This document shows positions 25,050-34,413 of a DNA stretch of 64,000 nucleotides, piece after piece. Position numbers and translations under genes: made by a program. How positions within the stretch are numbered: the stretch's first letter is position 1; each line of letters begins with the position of its first letter. Under the pieces are notes generated by a model, which was given only the letters and a program-made list of their open reading frames with translations, had not been told where the DNA came from and did not search any database. The DNA is from Bradyrhizobium canariense. Lineage in GTDB: Bacteria > Pseudomonadota > Alphaproteobacteria > Rhizobiales > Xanthobacteraceae. Location of the stretch: assembly GCF_900105125.1 (NCBI RefSeq), contig NZ_LT629750.1:5979001-6043000 (forward strand), in the 5' to 3' direction.

Positions 25050-26279
25050 TCAGCCGGCAACATCCGCGTCGATCACGTCGCCGAACAGGTTCCATCGCTC
25101 GCCCTTGAATCTCATCAGTTGAAGCGAGGAAATCGGGGCGAAGTCGGTCGGGCTGGTGTTGATCTTGATGCCGGGCAGCAGCACTCCGGTCCGGAAATCC
25201 TTGAGGCTTGCCGCCTGCTTCATGATGTTTTCGCGGGTGAGGTCATCGCCGCACTGCTTCAGCACCTGGACCAGCGTTTGCGAAACGGCGAAGCCGACCA
25301 CGGTCCCCTGGTCTTGCTTGTTGCCTTCCGGGAAATCCTTCGCCATGAACTCGTAGAACTGCTTCATGCCGGCATCATTGTCCCACTGCGGATCGGAGGC
25401 GTCCTTCAGGTAAGCCGCGGAAATGATGTCCTGGGCATTTTCAAAACCGGCCGGCTTGATGACGGTGGCGACCGATGCCGAGACGTTGTTGAGGAAATGC
25501 AGCGGCTTCCACTCGATTTCGGCCATTTTCTTGATGGCCTGCGCCGCGAATTTCGGCGTCGTGATGTTGACGAAGATATCGGCGCCGCTCGACTTCAGCT
25601 TGACGATATGGCCATCGACCGAAGGTTCGGTGGTCTCATAGCTCTCCTCGGCGACGATCATCGAGGCGGCCTTGGCACCGAGTCCGTCTTTGAGCCCTTT
25701 CAGATAGTCCTTGCCGTAGTCGTCGTTCTGATAGAGCACCGCGATCTTGGCGTTCGGCTTTTCCTTCAGGATGTACTTCGCGTAGATCTGCGTTTCGCTC
25801 TGGTAGCTCGGCTGCCATCCCATGGTCCATGGGAAGTTCTTGGGATCATTCCATTTGGTGGCGCCGGTGGCGACGAAGAGCTGCGGCACTTTCTTCGAGT
25901 TCATGTATTTTTGGATGGCGGAATTCGGCGGCGTGCCGAGCGAGTTGAAGATCAGCAGCACCTCGTCGCTTTCCACCAGCTTGCGCGCCTGCTCCACGGT
26001 CTTCGGCGGGCTATAGGCGTCGTCATAGCTGATGAAATTGATCTTGCGGCCGTTGATGCCGCCGGCATCGTTGATCTTCTTGAAATAGGCCGCTTCGGTC
26101 CGGCCGATCACGCCATAGGCGGACGCCGGGCCGCTGTAAGGCATGATGTTGCCGATCTTGATTTCAGTGTCGGTGGCGCCGACATCGTATTTCTTCTGCG
26201 CGAGCGCTGCGCTGCTGGTCGCAACAAGAATCGCGAGGGCAGCCGTGAAGGCTCCCGATCGCCAATGGATAGCGGGCAT
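25050..26279 (-). CDS. ABC transporter binding protein, Liv type (second copy of a tandem pair)
   Basis: A 409-residue periplasmic binding protein with a Sec signal peptide (TAALAILVATSSAALAQ). The mature part starts KKYDVGATDTEIKIGNIMPY and continues GGINGRKINFISYDDAYSPP, typical of Liv-type proteins of the large RPA-like subfamily. It is clearly paralogous to the neighbour at 26476-27708 (long identical runs such as MPYSGPASAYGVIG). A terminator separates the two, so it is probably expressed from its own promoter. Homologues beside pim genes in R. palustris are reported to bind fatty or dicarboxylic acids; the ligand here is inferred. Confidence 0.88.
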   Translation of the reverse strand: MPAIHWRSGAFTAALAILVATSSAALAQKKYDVGATDTEIKIGNIMPYSGPASAYGVIGRTEAAYFKKINDAGGINGRKINFISYDDAYSPPKTVEQARKLVESDEVLLIFNSLGTPPNSAIQKYMNSKKVPQLFVATGATKWNDPKNFPWTMGWQPSYQSETQIYAKYILKEKPNAKIAVLYQNDDYGKDYLKGLKDGLGAKAASMIVAEESYETTEPSVDGHIVKLKSSGADIFVNITTPKFAAQAIKKMAEIEWKPLHFLNNVSASVATVIKPAGFENAQDIISAAYLKDASDPQWDNDAGMKQFYEFMAKDFPEGNKQDQGTVVGFAVSQTLVQVLKQCGDDLTRENIMKQAASLKDFRTGVLLPGIKINTSPTDFAPISSLQLMRFKGERWNLFGDVIDADVAG

Positions 26280-26384
26280 CTTGATCTCCCTGGATCGCGG
26301 TTGAATGTGTCATTTTTTTATTGAGAGCACTTTGCGGCCCCTCCGCGTATCGAATACCTGCCGGCGTTGGGCAGCAACAAAAAA

Positions 26385-26409
26385 CCCCCTGCGACGAGGT
26401 CGCAAGGGG
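26385..26409 (-). terminator. Intrinsic terminator between the tandem binding-protein genes
   Basis: On the minus strand, CCCCTTGCGA-N4-TCGCAGGGGG followed by TTTTTTG, 66 bp after the stop codon of the gene at 26476-27708. Confidence 0.85.
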
Positions 26410-26475
26410 CGTTATTTAGTCGAACAGACTTGGGTCAAATCGACTGACCTAATCGGTTCTCTCGGCTGGCAAAAC

Positions 26476-27708
26476 CTAGCCGCCGACCTCGCCGCTGATG
26501 ACGGGGCCGAACAGGTCCCACTTCTGGCCTTTGAACTGCATCATCTGAAGCTGCTCGATCGGATAGAAGTCGGTTGCGCTGGTATTGATCTTCACGCCGG
26601 GAAGCAGCGTGTCGGGCGCAAAGTCCTTCAGGCTGGCGGCCTGCTTCATGATGTTCTCGCGGGTCAGATTGTCGCCGGCCTGCTTCAACACCTGGACCAT
26701 GGTCTGCGCCTGACCGTAGCCGAACACGACCGATCCATCAGCCTTGTTGGCCTCGGGGGCGTATTTGGCGAGGAAGGCATAAAATTTCTTCATGCCCTCA
26801 TCATTGTCCCACTGCGAATCCGCGCCGTCCTTGGCATAAGCCGCGGAGAGAATGCCCTGGGCATTTTCAAAACCTGCGGGTTGCAGCACGGAGCCGACGG
26901 AAGCGCCGACATTGCTCTGGAAGTACATCGGCTTCCAGCCGATCTCGGCGACTTTCTTGATGCTCTGGGCGGAGAACTTCGGCGTGGTCATGCTGAAGTA
27001 GACGTCGGCGCCGCTCGATTTGAGCTTGACGATATGGGAGTCGATGGTCGGCTCGGAAACTTCATAGCTCTCTTCAGCCACGATCATTGACGACGCCTTG
27101 TCGCCGAGACCGTCCTTGAGGCCTTTCAGCAGGTCCTTGCCGAAATCGTCGTTCTGAAATATGACCGCGACCTTGGCATCGGGCTTCTCCTTCAGGAGAT
27201 ATTTCGCATAGATCCGGCCCTCGCTCTGATAGGGCGGCTGCCAGCCCATGGTCCAGGGAAAATCCTTGTACTCGCCGAATTTGGTGGCGCCGGTCGCGAC
27301 GAAAAGCTGCGGCACTTTCTTGGAGTTCAGATATTTCTGAATCGCCGAGTTCGACGGTGTTCCCAGCGGACTGAACAGCAGAAGAACCTCGTCGCTCTCC
27401 ACCAGCTTGCGCGCCTGCTCGACCGCCTTTGGCGGGCTGTAGCTGTCGTCATAGCTGATGAAATTGATCTTGCGGCCGTTGATGCCGCCCTGTTCATTGA
27501 TCATCTTGAAGTAGGCTTCTTCGATCTTGCCGATCACGCCATAGGCCGAAGCCGGGCCGCTATAGGGCATGATATTGCCGATCTTGATTTCAGTATCGGT
27601 CGCGCCGGTGTCGTATTTCTTCTGGGCGAATGCGCTGCTGCCGGTGGCCGCAAAGGCGATGACCGCCGTGGTGAACGCGGCGGTTCGTAATTGCTGTCTA
27701 GAAAGCAT
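26476..27708 (-). CDS. ABC transporter binding protein, Liv type (first copy of a tandem pair)
   Basis: A 410-residue periplasmic binding protein with a Sec signal peptide (TAVIAFAATGSSAFAQ). It shares KKYDTGATDTEIKIGNIMPY, ARKLVESDEVLL and VPQLFVATGATK with its downstream paralogue but differs along the ligand cleft region (TTPKFSAQSIKKVAEIGWKP versus TTPKFAAQAIKKMAEIEWKP), so the two may have different ligands. It follows the livM gene after 15 bp, making it the last cistron of the livG-F-H-M transporter operon before the terminator at 26385. Confidence 0.88.
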   Translation of the reverse strand: MLSRQQLRTAAFTTAVIAFAATGSSAFAQKKYDTGATDTEIKIGNIMPYSGPASAYGVIGKIEEAYFKMINEQGGINGRKINFISYDDSYSPPKAVEQARKLVESDEVLLLFSPLGTPSNSAIQKYLNSKKVPQLFVATGATKFGEYKDFPWTMGWQPPYQSEGRIYAKYLLKEKPDAKVAVIFQNDDFGKDLLKGLKDGLGDKASSMIVAEESYEVSEPTIDSHIVKLKSSGADVYFSMTTPKFSAQSIKKVAEIGWKPMYFQSNVGASVGSVLQPAGFENAQGILSAAYAKDGADSQWDNDEGMKKFYAFLAKYAPEANKADGSVVFGYGQAQTMVQVLKQAGDNLTRENIMKQAASLKDFAPDTLLPGVKINTSATDFYPIEQLQMMQFKGQKWDLFGPVISGEVGG

Positions 27709-27723
27709 TATGGGTGTTTCTCC

Positions 27724-28746
27724 TCAGTTTTTCTTGAATTTACCGATCGCTTGCTGGGCCATCATTGCCACCTGTCTGGCGCCATGCGGCATCAGGAAGA
27801 TGACAACGAACAGGAGGACGCCGAACACGGCGCCAGAAAGGCCTTTCGAGATTCCTTCCGCGATGTTCGGCACGAAGATGATGAAGGCCGAACCCACGAT
27901 CGATCCGGGCAGCCATCCCACGCCACCGACGACCATGCCGAGAAACAGCGCGATCGCCAGCGTGATGGTGTAGCTGTCGGGCGCGACGAACTGCACGGCG
28001 ATCGCGCCGAGCGCGCCGGCGACACCGGTGATCCCAGCGCTGACGCCGAACGCCAGCGTCTTGTAGAGCGCAACGTCGATGCCCATGGCGGAGGCCGCGA
28101 TCTCGTTGTCGCGGATCGCCATGAAGGCGCGGCCGGAGCGCGACCTCAACAGATTGACGGAGAAAATATAGATCGCGATCGTGACCGCCAGCGTGAAGTA
28201 ATACAGCCACATGTCCTGGGACATCGGCAGCCCGAACGGCGCGTCAGGCTTGGTCACAACGAGGCCTTGCACGCCGCCGGTCCAGGGCTCGAACACGTTG
28301 AGCTTCAATAGCTGCGGCATCGCGGTTGCCAATGCGAAGGTCGCGAGCGCGAGGTAAACGCCGCTCAGACGGAGCGCCGGCTGGCCGAACAGGAAACCGA
28401 ACGCAAAGCACACCACCCCGGCGACCGGCAGCGTCAGCGCGTAGTTGACGTTGAAGGTTTCCATCAGGATCGCCGAGGTATAGGCGCCGACGGCGTAGAA
28501 TGCGCTCTGGCCCAGCGAAAACTGCCCGCTGCCGCCGGTCAGGATGTTCAGCGCCAGCACCGCGAGCGCATAGATCAGCAACATCGTCAGCTGGAAGATG
28601 ATGAAGTTCTTCACGAACAGCGGAATGATGATCAGCAATGCAAGCACGGCCAATGAGGTTCCGTAGCCGAGCGTCATGGCCCTCTTGGGAACGGCCTCGA
28701 CGGCGGGCGCTTCGGTGACGACTTCCTGGATTGCGCTCATGATCAA
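27724..28746 (-). CDS. ABC transporter permease, LivM type
   Basis: A 340-residue membrane protein with about nine helices and a charged 25-residue cytoplasmic N-terminus. The family signature loop is SGRAFMAIRDNEIAASAMGI (about residue 205), preceded by LRLSGVYLALATFALATAMP. It pairs with the LivH protein encoded directly upstream; the two genes overlap by 4 bp (ATGA). Part of the transporter next to the pim-like operon, so a dicarboxylate or fatty-acid substrate is inferred. Confidence 0.92.
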   Translation of the reverse strand: MIMSAIQEVVTEAPAVEAVPKRAMTLGYGTSLAVLALLIIIPLFVKNFIIFQLTMLLIYALAVLALNILTGGSGQFSLGQSAFYAVGAYTSAILMETFNVNYALTLPVAGVVCFAFGFLFGQPALRLSGVYLALATFALATAMPQLLKLNVFEPWTGGVQGLVVTKPDAPFGLPMSQDMWLYYFTLAVTIAIYIFSVNLLRSRSGRAFMAIRDNEIAASAMGIDVALYKTLAFGVSAGITGVAGALGAIAVQFVAPDSYTITLAIALFLGMVVGGVGWLPGSIVGSAFIIFVPNIAEGISKGLSGAVFGVLLFVVIFLMPHGARQVAMMAQQAIGKFKKN

Positions 28747-29621
28747 ACTCGCTTCACGATGGCCCGGCCGAACAGGCCCGCCGGTTTGACGACCAATACG
28801 ACGATGATAAGCGCCAGCGCGATCGGCAGTTTCAATTCATTGCCGACGCCGGGGATATAGGTCCCGGCGAGATTTTCGAAGATGCCGACAAGAAAGCCGC
28901 CAATGACCGCACCGAACGGACTTGTGAGCCCGCCAAGAACGGCGGCGGCGAATCCGTAGATCAGCACGCCACCCATCATGTTCGGCTCCAGAAACACCAC
29001 CGGCGCGATCAGCATGCCGGCGATGGAGCCGATCGCGGCCGCCATGCCCCAGCCGAGCGCAATCATCCAGCTGGTGTTGATGCCGACGAGCCTGGCCGAT
29101 TCCGGCAGCGACGCGGCGGCGCGCATCGCAAGGCCGATCCGCGTGAAGCGGAAAAAGAAGAACAGCAGCACCAGCAACAGCAGCGTCACGCCGATCATGC
29201 CGGCCTGATGGGTCGAGACCAGCTGGCTGCCGAGAAACGGCGACGAGCCGAACGGCGTCGGAAACTGCTTGATCGTGAAGTCCCAGATCAGGCCGGCCGA
29301 GCTGTTGATGATCGAGAACAGCGCGATAAAGCCGGCGACGTTGGTCAGGATCGGCGCCTTCGCCAACGGCTTGAACAGCAACCGCTCGATGGCGATGCCG
29401 CCGATGAAGGAGAATACCAACGTGATCAGGAATGCTCCCCAGTACGGCACCCCCCATTGCATCAGCTGCCAGGCGATGAATGTCGAAAACATCGCCATCT
29501 CGCCCTGGGCGAAATTGAGATGATCGATTGCCTGGTAGATCATGACGACGGCGAGCGCCATGCAGGCATAGATCGCGCCGGTGGCGATGCCAGCCAGGAT
29601 CTGGTTTGTAAAAAGCTCCAT
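28743..29621 (-). CDS. ABC transporter permease, LivH type
   Basis: A 292-residue membrane protein with about eight helices. It begins LFTNQILAGIATGAIYACMA and contains the LivH hallmark HLNFAQGEMAMFSTFIAW, the loop GLAMRAAASLPESARLVGIN, and GGVLIYGFAAAVLGGLTSPF. I chose ATG 29621 over an upstream in-frame start at 29636 because the family begins at this methionine. The start lies 11 bp after the livF stop codon, and the 3' end overlaps livM by 4 bp. It forms one half of the membrane pore. Confidence 0.92.
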   Translation of the reverse strand: MELFTNQILAGIATGAIYACMALAVVMIYQAIDHLNFAQGEMAMFSTFIAWQLMQWGVPYWGAFLITLVFSFIGGIAIERLLFKPLAKAPILTNVAGFIALFSIINSSAGLIWDFTIKQFPTPFGSSPFLGSQLVSTHQAGMIGVTLLLLVLLFFFFRFTRIGLAMRAAASLPESARLVGINTSWMIALGWGMAAAIGSIAGMLIAPVVFLEPNMMGGVLIYGFAAAVLGGLTSPFGAVIGGFLVGIFENLAGTYIPGVGNELKLPIALALIIVVLVVKPAGLFGRAIVKRV

Positions 29622-29632
29622 GGCGGCGCTCC

Positions 29633-30346
29633 TCAATATCCAAGATAGGATTTACGAACGTCTTCGTTATTCGCGATCTCGGTGGCTTTTCCGGACATGA
29701 CGATGCGGCCGGTCTCGATCACATAGGCCTGGTCGGCGAGTTCCAGCGCCAGCTGCGCATTCTGCTCCACCACCAGAATGGTGACCTTGTCCTCGCGATT
29801 GATCTTGCCGAGGATCTTGAACAGGTCGCGTACGATCAGCGGCGCGAGCCCGAATGACGGCTCGTCCAGCAACATCAGCCTCGGGCGCAGCATCAGTGCG
29901 CGAGCAACCGCTAGCATCTGCTGTTCACCGCCCGAAAGCGTGCCGGCCTGCTGGGTATGCCGCTGCTTCAAAACCGGAAAATGATCGTACATGCGCTCGA
30001 TGTCGGACACGACACCGGCCTTGTCCTTGCGGGTGATGGCGCCGAGCTGGAGATTCTCCTCCACCGTCATGGTCGTGAACGTGCCGCGGCCTTGCGGCAC
30101 ATGGGCGATGCCCAGGCGAACGATGTTTTCGGTCGAACGGCCGGTGAGAGGCGCGCCGTCGAATTCGATCGATCCGGTCGAGCGCACCATGTTGCAGATC
30201 GCGCGCAAGGTCGTGGTCTTGCCGGCGCCGTTGGCGCCGAGCAGGGTGGTCAGGCTTCCTTCGTTAAGGCCGAATTCCAGGCCGTGAAGCGCCTGCACCT
30301 GGCCGTAATAGGCGCGCAGGTCCCTTACGTTGAGCATCGCCGTCAT
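29633..30346 (-). CDS. ABC transporter ATP-binding protein, LivF type
   Basis: A 237-residue ATPase with Walker A GANGAGKTT (about residue 37), the LSGGEQQM signature and Walker B RLMLLDEPSFGLAPLIV. The LivF-type piece HVPQGRGTFTTMTVEENL precedes the signature. It overlaps the livG gene by 4 bp, so the two ATPases are translationally coupled and act as a heterodimer on the LivH/LivM permease pair. Confidence 0.92.
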   Translation of the reverse strand: MTAMLNVRDLRAYYGQVQALHGLEFGLNEGSLTTLLGANGAGKTTTLRAICNMVRSTGSIEFDGAPLTGRSTENIVRLGIAHVPQGRGTFTTMTVEENLQLGAITRKDKAGVVSDIERMYDHFPVLKQRHTQQAGTLSGGEQQMLAVARALMLRPRLMLLDEPSFGLAPLIVRDLFKILGKINREDKVTILVVEQNAQLALELADQAYVIETGRIVMSGKATEIANNEDVRKSYLGY

Positions 30347-31140
30347 TGGTCCTTGCTCCCCAGATAGGCCTTGATGACGTCGGGATCGGATTGCACCGTG
30401 GCCGGCGTTCCCTCGGCGAGCTTGCGGCCGAAATTGAGCGCCACCACGTGGTCGGCGATCGACATCACGAGGCCCATGTGGTGTTCGACAAGCAGCACGG
30501 TCATCTTGCGCTCGTCGCGAATGCGGCGGATCAAATCGCCAAGCACGTAAACTTCTTCATGGTTAAGGCCGCCGGCCGGCTCGTCGAGCAGCAGGATTTT
30601 CGGATCCGCGGCCAAGGCGCGCGCCAGTTCCACACGCTTCTGGGTACCGAACGGCAGACCGGAAACCGTGACATGGGCGACGTCTTCGAGGTCGAGATAA
30701 CCGAGGATCTCATGAACGCGCTTATTGAGCCTGGCTTCGCCGTTGCGGACCCAGGGCAACCGCAACGAGTCGCTGACGATGTCGCTGGAGGTACGGGCAT
30801 GGGTGCCGACGCGGACGTTGTCGAGCACCGAAAGGTTGGCGAACAATGCGACGTTCTGGAAGGTGCGGCCGATGCCGATCTCGGCGATCCGGTGCGGTGG
30901 CCGCGACAGGATGCTCTGGCCTTCCATCAGGATGTCGCCGGCGCTCGGCTGGTAGAGCCGGCTGAGGCAGTTGAACAGCGTGGTTTTGCCCGCTCCGTTC
31001 GGCCCGATCAGGCCGAGGATCTGACCTTGATGCATGTCAAAGGACACGCCGTTCAATGCGATAATGCCGCCGAACACGACGCTGACGTCGCGAACCGCGA
31101 GCAGGGGATATTGTCCCCGCGCGACCTGTGCCTGCGTCAT
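30343..31140 (-). CDS. ABC transporter ATP-binding protein, LivG type
   Basis: A 265-residue ATPase with Walker A GPNGAGKTT (about residue 43), the LivG-specific GIGRTFQNVALFANLSVLDN, and Walker B ILLLDEPAGGLNHEEV. The usual LSGGQ signature is replaced by LPFGTQKRVELARAL, a variant common in LivG proteins of this group. It is the first transporter gene downstream of the IclR regulator, 69 bp away, and all six genes from 31140 to 25050 run in the same direction. Confidence 0.92.
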   Translation of the reverse strand: MTQAQVARGQYPLLAVRDVSVVFGGIIALNGVSFDMHQGQILGLIGPNGAGKTTLFNCLSRLYQPSAGDILMEGQSILSRPPHRIAEIGIGRTFQNVALFANLSVLDNVRVGTHARTSSDIVSDSLRLPWVRNGEARLNKRVHEILGYLDLEDVAHVTVSGLPFGTQKRVELARALAADPKILLLDEPAGGLNHEEVYVLGDLIRRIRDERKMTVLLVEHHMGLVMSIADHVVALNFGRKLAEGTPATVQSDPDVIKAYLGSKDQ

Positions 31141-31209
31141 TTCGTTGCGCCCGCCTGTATCAGACGGGATTGACCACGCGAGTCTGTTCGCATGTCAAAT
31201 TGACGCGGA

Positions 31210-32079
31210 CTATCTGATCCCCTCAACCACACGTGCAACTTTCCCTCCTGGTCTCACCCTTTTGCCTTCTTCTTTTTTTGATTGCGGCATCGTTACACCA
31301 CCTAACGCCGCTTCTATGTTCCTTACCATCGCCACGAGACGAGGTCCAATATCACTGCGCAATCGATCTTCCGTGAAACGGAATGCAGGCGCGCCGCAGT
31401 TAAACGCATAAGGACCCGTTCCGTCATTAAGCTTTAGTGCTACGCCGACCGCATGAACGTCGTCCTGCCACTCGCCGGCCGAGATCGTGAAGCCGTATCG
31501 CGCCACCGTTTCGCCGGAGCGCTCGATGCCGTCGCGCATTCGCGCCCAGCGGCTGCCATAATGGTCGCGGAGGTCGCGCAATAAAGAGGCACGCTCGTCA
31601 TCAGGCAGTGCCCAAATATACGCCCGCCCCATCGCGGTGGTTGCGATCGGGATTCGCGAGCCGACGTCCAGTTGAACGCCCAGCGTGAGCCCGTTGCGGC
31701 TTTGCCCGAAGTAAATCATGCTGTGACGGTCGCGCCCGCCGACGGCGACGGCGCCGCCGGTCTCGCGCATGACTTCCTCGCGGAACGGCTCAGACAAATG
31801 ACGAACGCCGAGATTGGCAAGCGCGGCATAGCCGAGCGCCATCGCCGACGGCGCAAGCTGATATTTCTCGAACCGCGGAACAGGTGTAAGGTATCCCAGT
31901 TTGGTCAGCGTATAGGTCAGCCGGGAAACGGTGGGCTTGGGTAATTTCGTACGGGCCGCAATCTCTTGATTGCCAAGAAGCCCGTCATTGGGTTGGAATG
32001 CGCGCAATACATCGAGACCGCGGGAAAGCGCGACAACGAAGCTGCGATCGGTCGCCACTTTCTTGCCTGGACGTTTCAT
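31210..32079 (-). CDS. IclR family transcriptional regulator (PimR position)
   Basis: A 289-residue regulator. The winged helix (residues 10-75) contains SRGLDVLRAFQPNDGLLGNQ and LPKPTVSRLTYTLTKLGYL. The C-terminal effector domain includes GTGPYAFNCGAPAF and TISAGEWQDDVHAVGVALK. I chose ATG 32079; an upstream TTG at 32109 is in frame. It lies between the transporter operon (same strand) and the divergent beta-oxidation operon, the place of the IclR-type pim regulator in R. palustris. A GGAATT-A-AATTCC palindrome in the divergent region is its likely operator. A second small repeat, GTCAA-A-TTGAC, is at 31194-31204 before livG. Confidence 0.88.
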   Translation of the reverse strand: MKRPGKKVATDRSFVVALSRGLDVLRAFQPNDGLLGNQEIAARTKLPKPTVSRLTYTLTKLGYLTPVPRFEKYQLAPSAMALGYAALANLGVRHLSEPFREEVMRETGGAVAVGGRDRHSMIYFGQSRNGLTLGVQLDVGSRIPIATTAMGRAYIWALPDDERASLLRDLRDHYGSRWARMRDGIERSGETVARYGFTISAGEWQDDVHAVGVALKLNDGTGPYAFNCGAPAFRFTEDRLRSDIGPRLVAMVRNIEAALGGVTMPQSKKEEGKRVRPGGKVARVVEGIR

Positions 32080-32143
32080 CGACTTCAGCTGCGCGGACCT
32101 CGTTGACAACGGACGTGCTTCAAAATAACCCTCGCTGTCAAGA

Positions 32144-32162
32144 TGTGGAATTAAATTCCGCA
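32144..32162. promoter_or_regulatory. Candidate IclR-type operator before pimF
   Basis: TG-t-GGAATT-a-AATTCC-g-CA, a 19-bp near-perfect palindrome centred 49 bp upstream of the pimF GTG codon and 67 bp from the IclR ATG. The GGAAT half sites fit known IclR-family operators. Confidence 0.55.
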
Positions 32163-32201
32163 GTGCGAAATTGATAAAAACGGGTATCCAAGGAGAGTGC
32201 C

Positions 32202-34298
32202 GTGAGCGAAGTGGTCAAACTCGAGCGTCATGACGTTGTTGCCATCGTCACCGTCAACAGCCCTCCGGTCAATGCACTGAGCGCCGCGGTCCGCGGCGGT
32301 ATCCTGGAATGCATGAAGAGCGCGATCGCCGATCCGGAAGTGAAGGCGATCGTTCTGACCTGCGCCGGCCGTACTTTCATCGCTGGCGCCGACATCACCG
32401 AATTCGGCAAACCGCCAAAACCTCCGGGTCTGCACGAAGTGCTGACCGTAATGGAGAACAGCTCGAAGCCGATCGTGGCCGCTATCCACGGCACCGCGCT
32501 CGGCGGTGGTCTCGAGGTCGCGCTCGCCTGCCATTTCCGCGTCGCCACCAAGGATGCAAAGCTGGGCTTGCCCGAAGTGAAGCTCGGCCTGCTGCCGGGT
32601 GCGGGCGGAACGCAGCGTTTGCCGCGCGCGGTCGGGCCCGAACTGGCGGTCAAGATGATCGTCGGCGGCGATCCGATTGCCGCCGCCGAAGCCCTCAAGA
32701 ACGGCTTGATCGAGGAAATCGTCGAGGGACCGGCCACAGGCGGCGAGGCTTTTGCCCGCAAGGTGCTGGCCGAGAAGCGTCCGTTGCGCAAATTGCGCGA
32801 TGACGACAGCAAGCTCGTGGCCGCGAAGGCCGACCGCTCGATCTTCACCAACGCGGTCGCCGCCATGACCAAGAGGGCGCGCGGGCTCGAAGCGCCGTTT
32901 GCTGCCGCCGACGCAGTGGGCGCCGCCATCGATCTGCCGTTCGACGAAGGGCTGAAGAAGGAACGCGAAGGCTTCCTCAAGCTGGTCGCGAGCGATCAGT
33001 CGAAGGCGCAGCGTTACGCCTTCTTCTCCGAGCGCGAGGCGGCCAAGGTCGCGGGCGTACCTGAGGGCACCAAGCCGCGCAATGTCGAGCGCGTCGCCAT
33101 CATCGGCGCCGGCACCATGGGCGGCGGTATCGCAATGTCGTTCGCCAATGCCGGTATTCCGGTGACGCTGATCGAAACCGGCGAAGAGCAGCTCAAGCGC
33201 GGCATGGGCGTGATGCAGAAGAATTATGAGGCCACCGCGGCCCGCGGCGGTATTCCGGCGGATGCGCCGGCCAAGCGCATGGGTCTGATCACGGGTGTGG
33301 TCGGGCTCGAGAACGTCAAAGACGCTGACCTGATCATTGAAGCCGTGTTCGAGACCATGGCGATCAAGAAGGAAGTGTTCACCGCGCTTGATAAATACGC
33401 CAAGCCGGGCGCGGTGCTTGCCAGCAACACCTCCTACCTCAACATCGATGAAATTGCGAAGGTGACAAAACGTCCGCAGGACGTGCTCGGCATGCACTTC
33501 TTCAGCCCGGCCAACGTGATGAAGCTGTGCGAGATCGTGCGCGCGGAGAAGACCGCGCCGGACGCGTTGACCACGGCGGTCGCCGTGGCGCGCAAAATTG
33601 CAAAAGTGCCGGCGGTGGTCGGCGTCTGCGACGGTTTTGTCGGCAACCGGATGCTGGCGCAGCGCGGCAAGCAGGCGGAGAAGCTGCTGTTCGAAGGCGC
33701 ATTGCCGCAGCAGGTCGATGCCGTCGTGACGAAATTCGGCATGCCGATGGGACCGTTCGCGATGGGCGATCTCGCCGGCCTCGATATCGGCTGGCGCTCG
33801 CGCAAGGATCGCGGCATCAAGTCGGAAATCGCTGATGCGCTGTGCGAAGCGGGGCGCTTCGGCCAGAAGACCGGCAAGGGCTACTACAAATACGAGGCGG
33901 GTTCGCGCGCACCGCTGCCCGATCCCGAAGTCGAGAAGCTGATCGACGAGACCTTGCAGCGGCTGGGGCGCAAGCGCCGCGTCGTCAGCGACGACGAGAT
34001 CCTCGAGCGCATGATGTATCCGATGATCAACGAGGGCGCCCGCATTCTCGAAGAGAAGATCGCGGCGCGTCCGAGCGACATCGACGTGATCTGGCTCTAT
34101 GGTTATGGCTGGCCGATCTATCGCGGCGGCCCGATGTTCTATGCCGACCAGGTCGGCCTCAAGCACATCGCCGACCGGTTGTCGTATTACGCCAAGGAGA
34201 CCAACGATCCTTCGCTCGAGCCCGCGCCGCTGCTCAAGCGGCTGGCGGCCGAAGGCAAGACGTTTGCATCGCTGGCGCAGACGGCGAAAGCGGGCTGA
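32202..34298 (+). CDS. pimF: Bifunctional enoyl-CoA hydratase / 3-hydroxyacyl-CoA dehydrogenase (PimF-like)
   Basis: A 698-residue fusion for two beta-oxidation steps. The hydratase domain (residues 1-190) has the oxyanion pieces AGADITEFG (61-69) and ALGGGLEVALAC, with both catalytic glutamates, Glu105 and Glu125. The NAD-binding fold is VAIIGAGTMGGGIAMSFA (298-315), followed by the dehydrogenase pieces ASNTSYLNIDEIA, HFFSPANVMKLCEIV and GFVGNRM. It begins with GTG 32202, AAGGAGA upstream. It is the first gene of a set in the order of the R. palustris pimFABCDE operon, so dicarboxylyl-CoA such as pimeloyl-CoA is the expected substrate class. Confidence 0.88.
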   Translation: MSEVVKLERHDVVAIVTVNSPPVNALSAAVRGGILECMKSAIADPEVKAIVLTCAGRTFIAGADITEFGKPPKPPGLHEVLTVMENSSKPIVAAIHGTALGGGLEVALACHFRVATKDAKLGLPEVKLGLLPGAGGTQRLPRAVGPELAVKMIVGGDPIAAAEALKNGLIEEIVEGPATGGEAFARKVLAEKRPLRKLRDDDSKLVAAKADRSIFTNAVAAMTKRARGLEAPFAAADAVGAAIDLPFDEGLKKEREGFLKLVASDQSKAQRYAFFSEREAAKVAGVPEGTKPRNVERVAIIGAGTMGGGIAMSFANAGIPVTLIETGEEQLKRGMGVMQKNYEATAARGGIPADAPAKRMGLITGVVGLENVKDADLIIEAVFETMAIKKEVFTALDKYAKPGAVLASNTSYLNIDEIAKVTKRPQDVLGMHFFSPANVMKLCEIVRAEKTAPDALTTAVAVARKIAKVPAVVGVCDGFVGNRMLAQRGKQAEKLLFEGALPQQVDAVVTKFGMPMGPFAMGDLAGLDIGWRSRKDRGIKSEIADALCEAGRFGQKTGKGYYKYEAGSRAPLPDPEVEKLIDETLQRLGRKRRVVSDDEILERMMYPMINEGARILEEKIAARPSDIDVIWLYGYGWPIYRGGPMFYADQVGLKHIADRLSYYAKETNDPSLEPAPLLKRLAAEGKTFASLAQTAKAG

Positions 34299-34320
34299 TG
34301 CGGCACCGCAGTTACCACGT

Positions 34321-34406
34321 GTCGTTCCGGGATGCGCCACTTGGCGCAGACCCGGAACCTCGAGATTCCGGGTTCGCTCGCAAAGGGCTCGCGCCCCGGA
34401 ATGACG
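34321..34406. repeat. REPIN-like element between pimF and pimA
   Basis: GTCGTTCCGGGATGCG...GACCCGGAACC, a short CTCGAG spacer, then ATTCCGGGTTCG...CGCCCCGGAATGACG. It ends 7 bp before the pimA start codon. Confidence 0.9.
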
Positions 34407-34413
34407 GCCAAGC

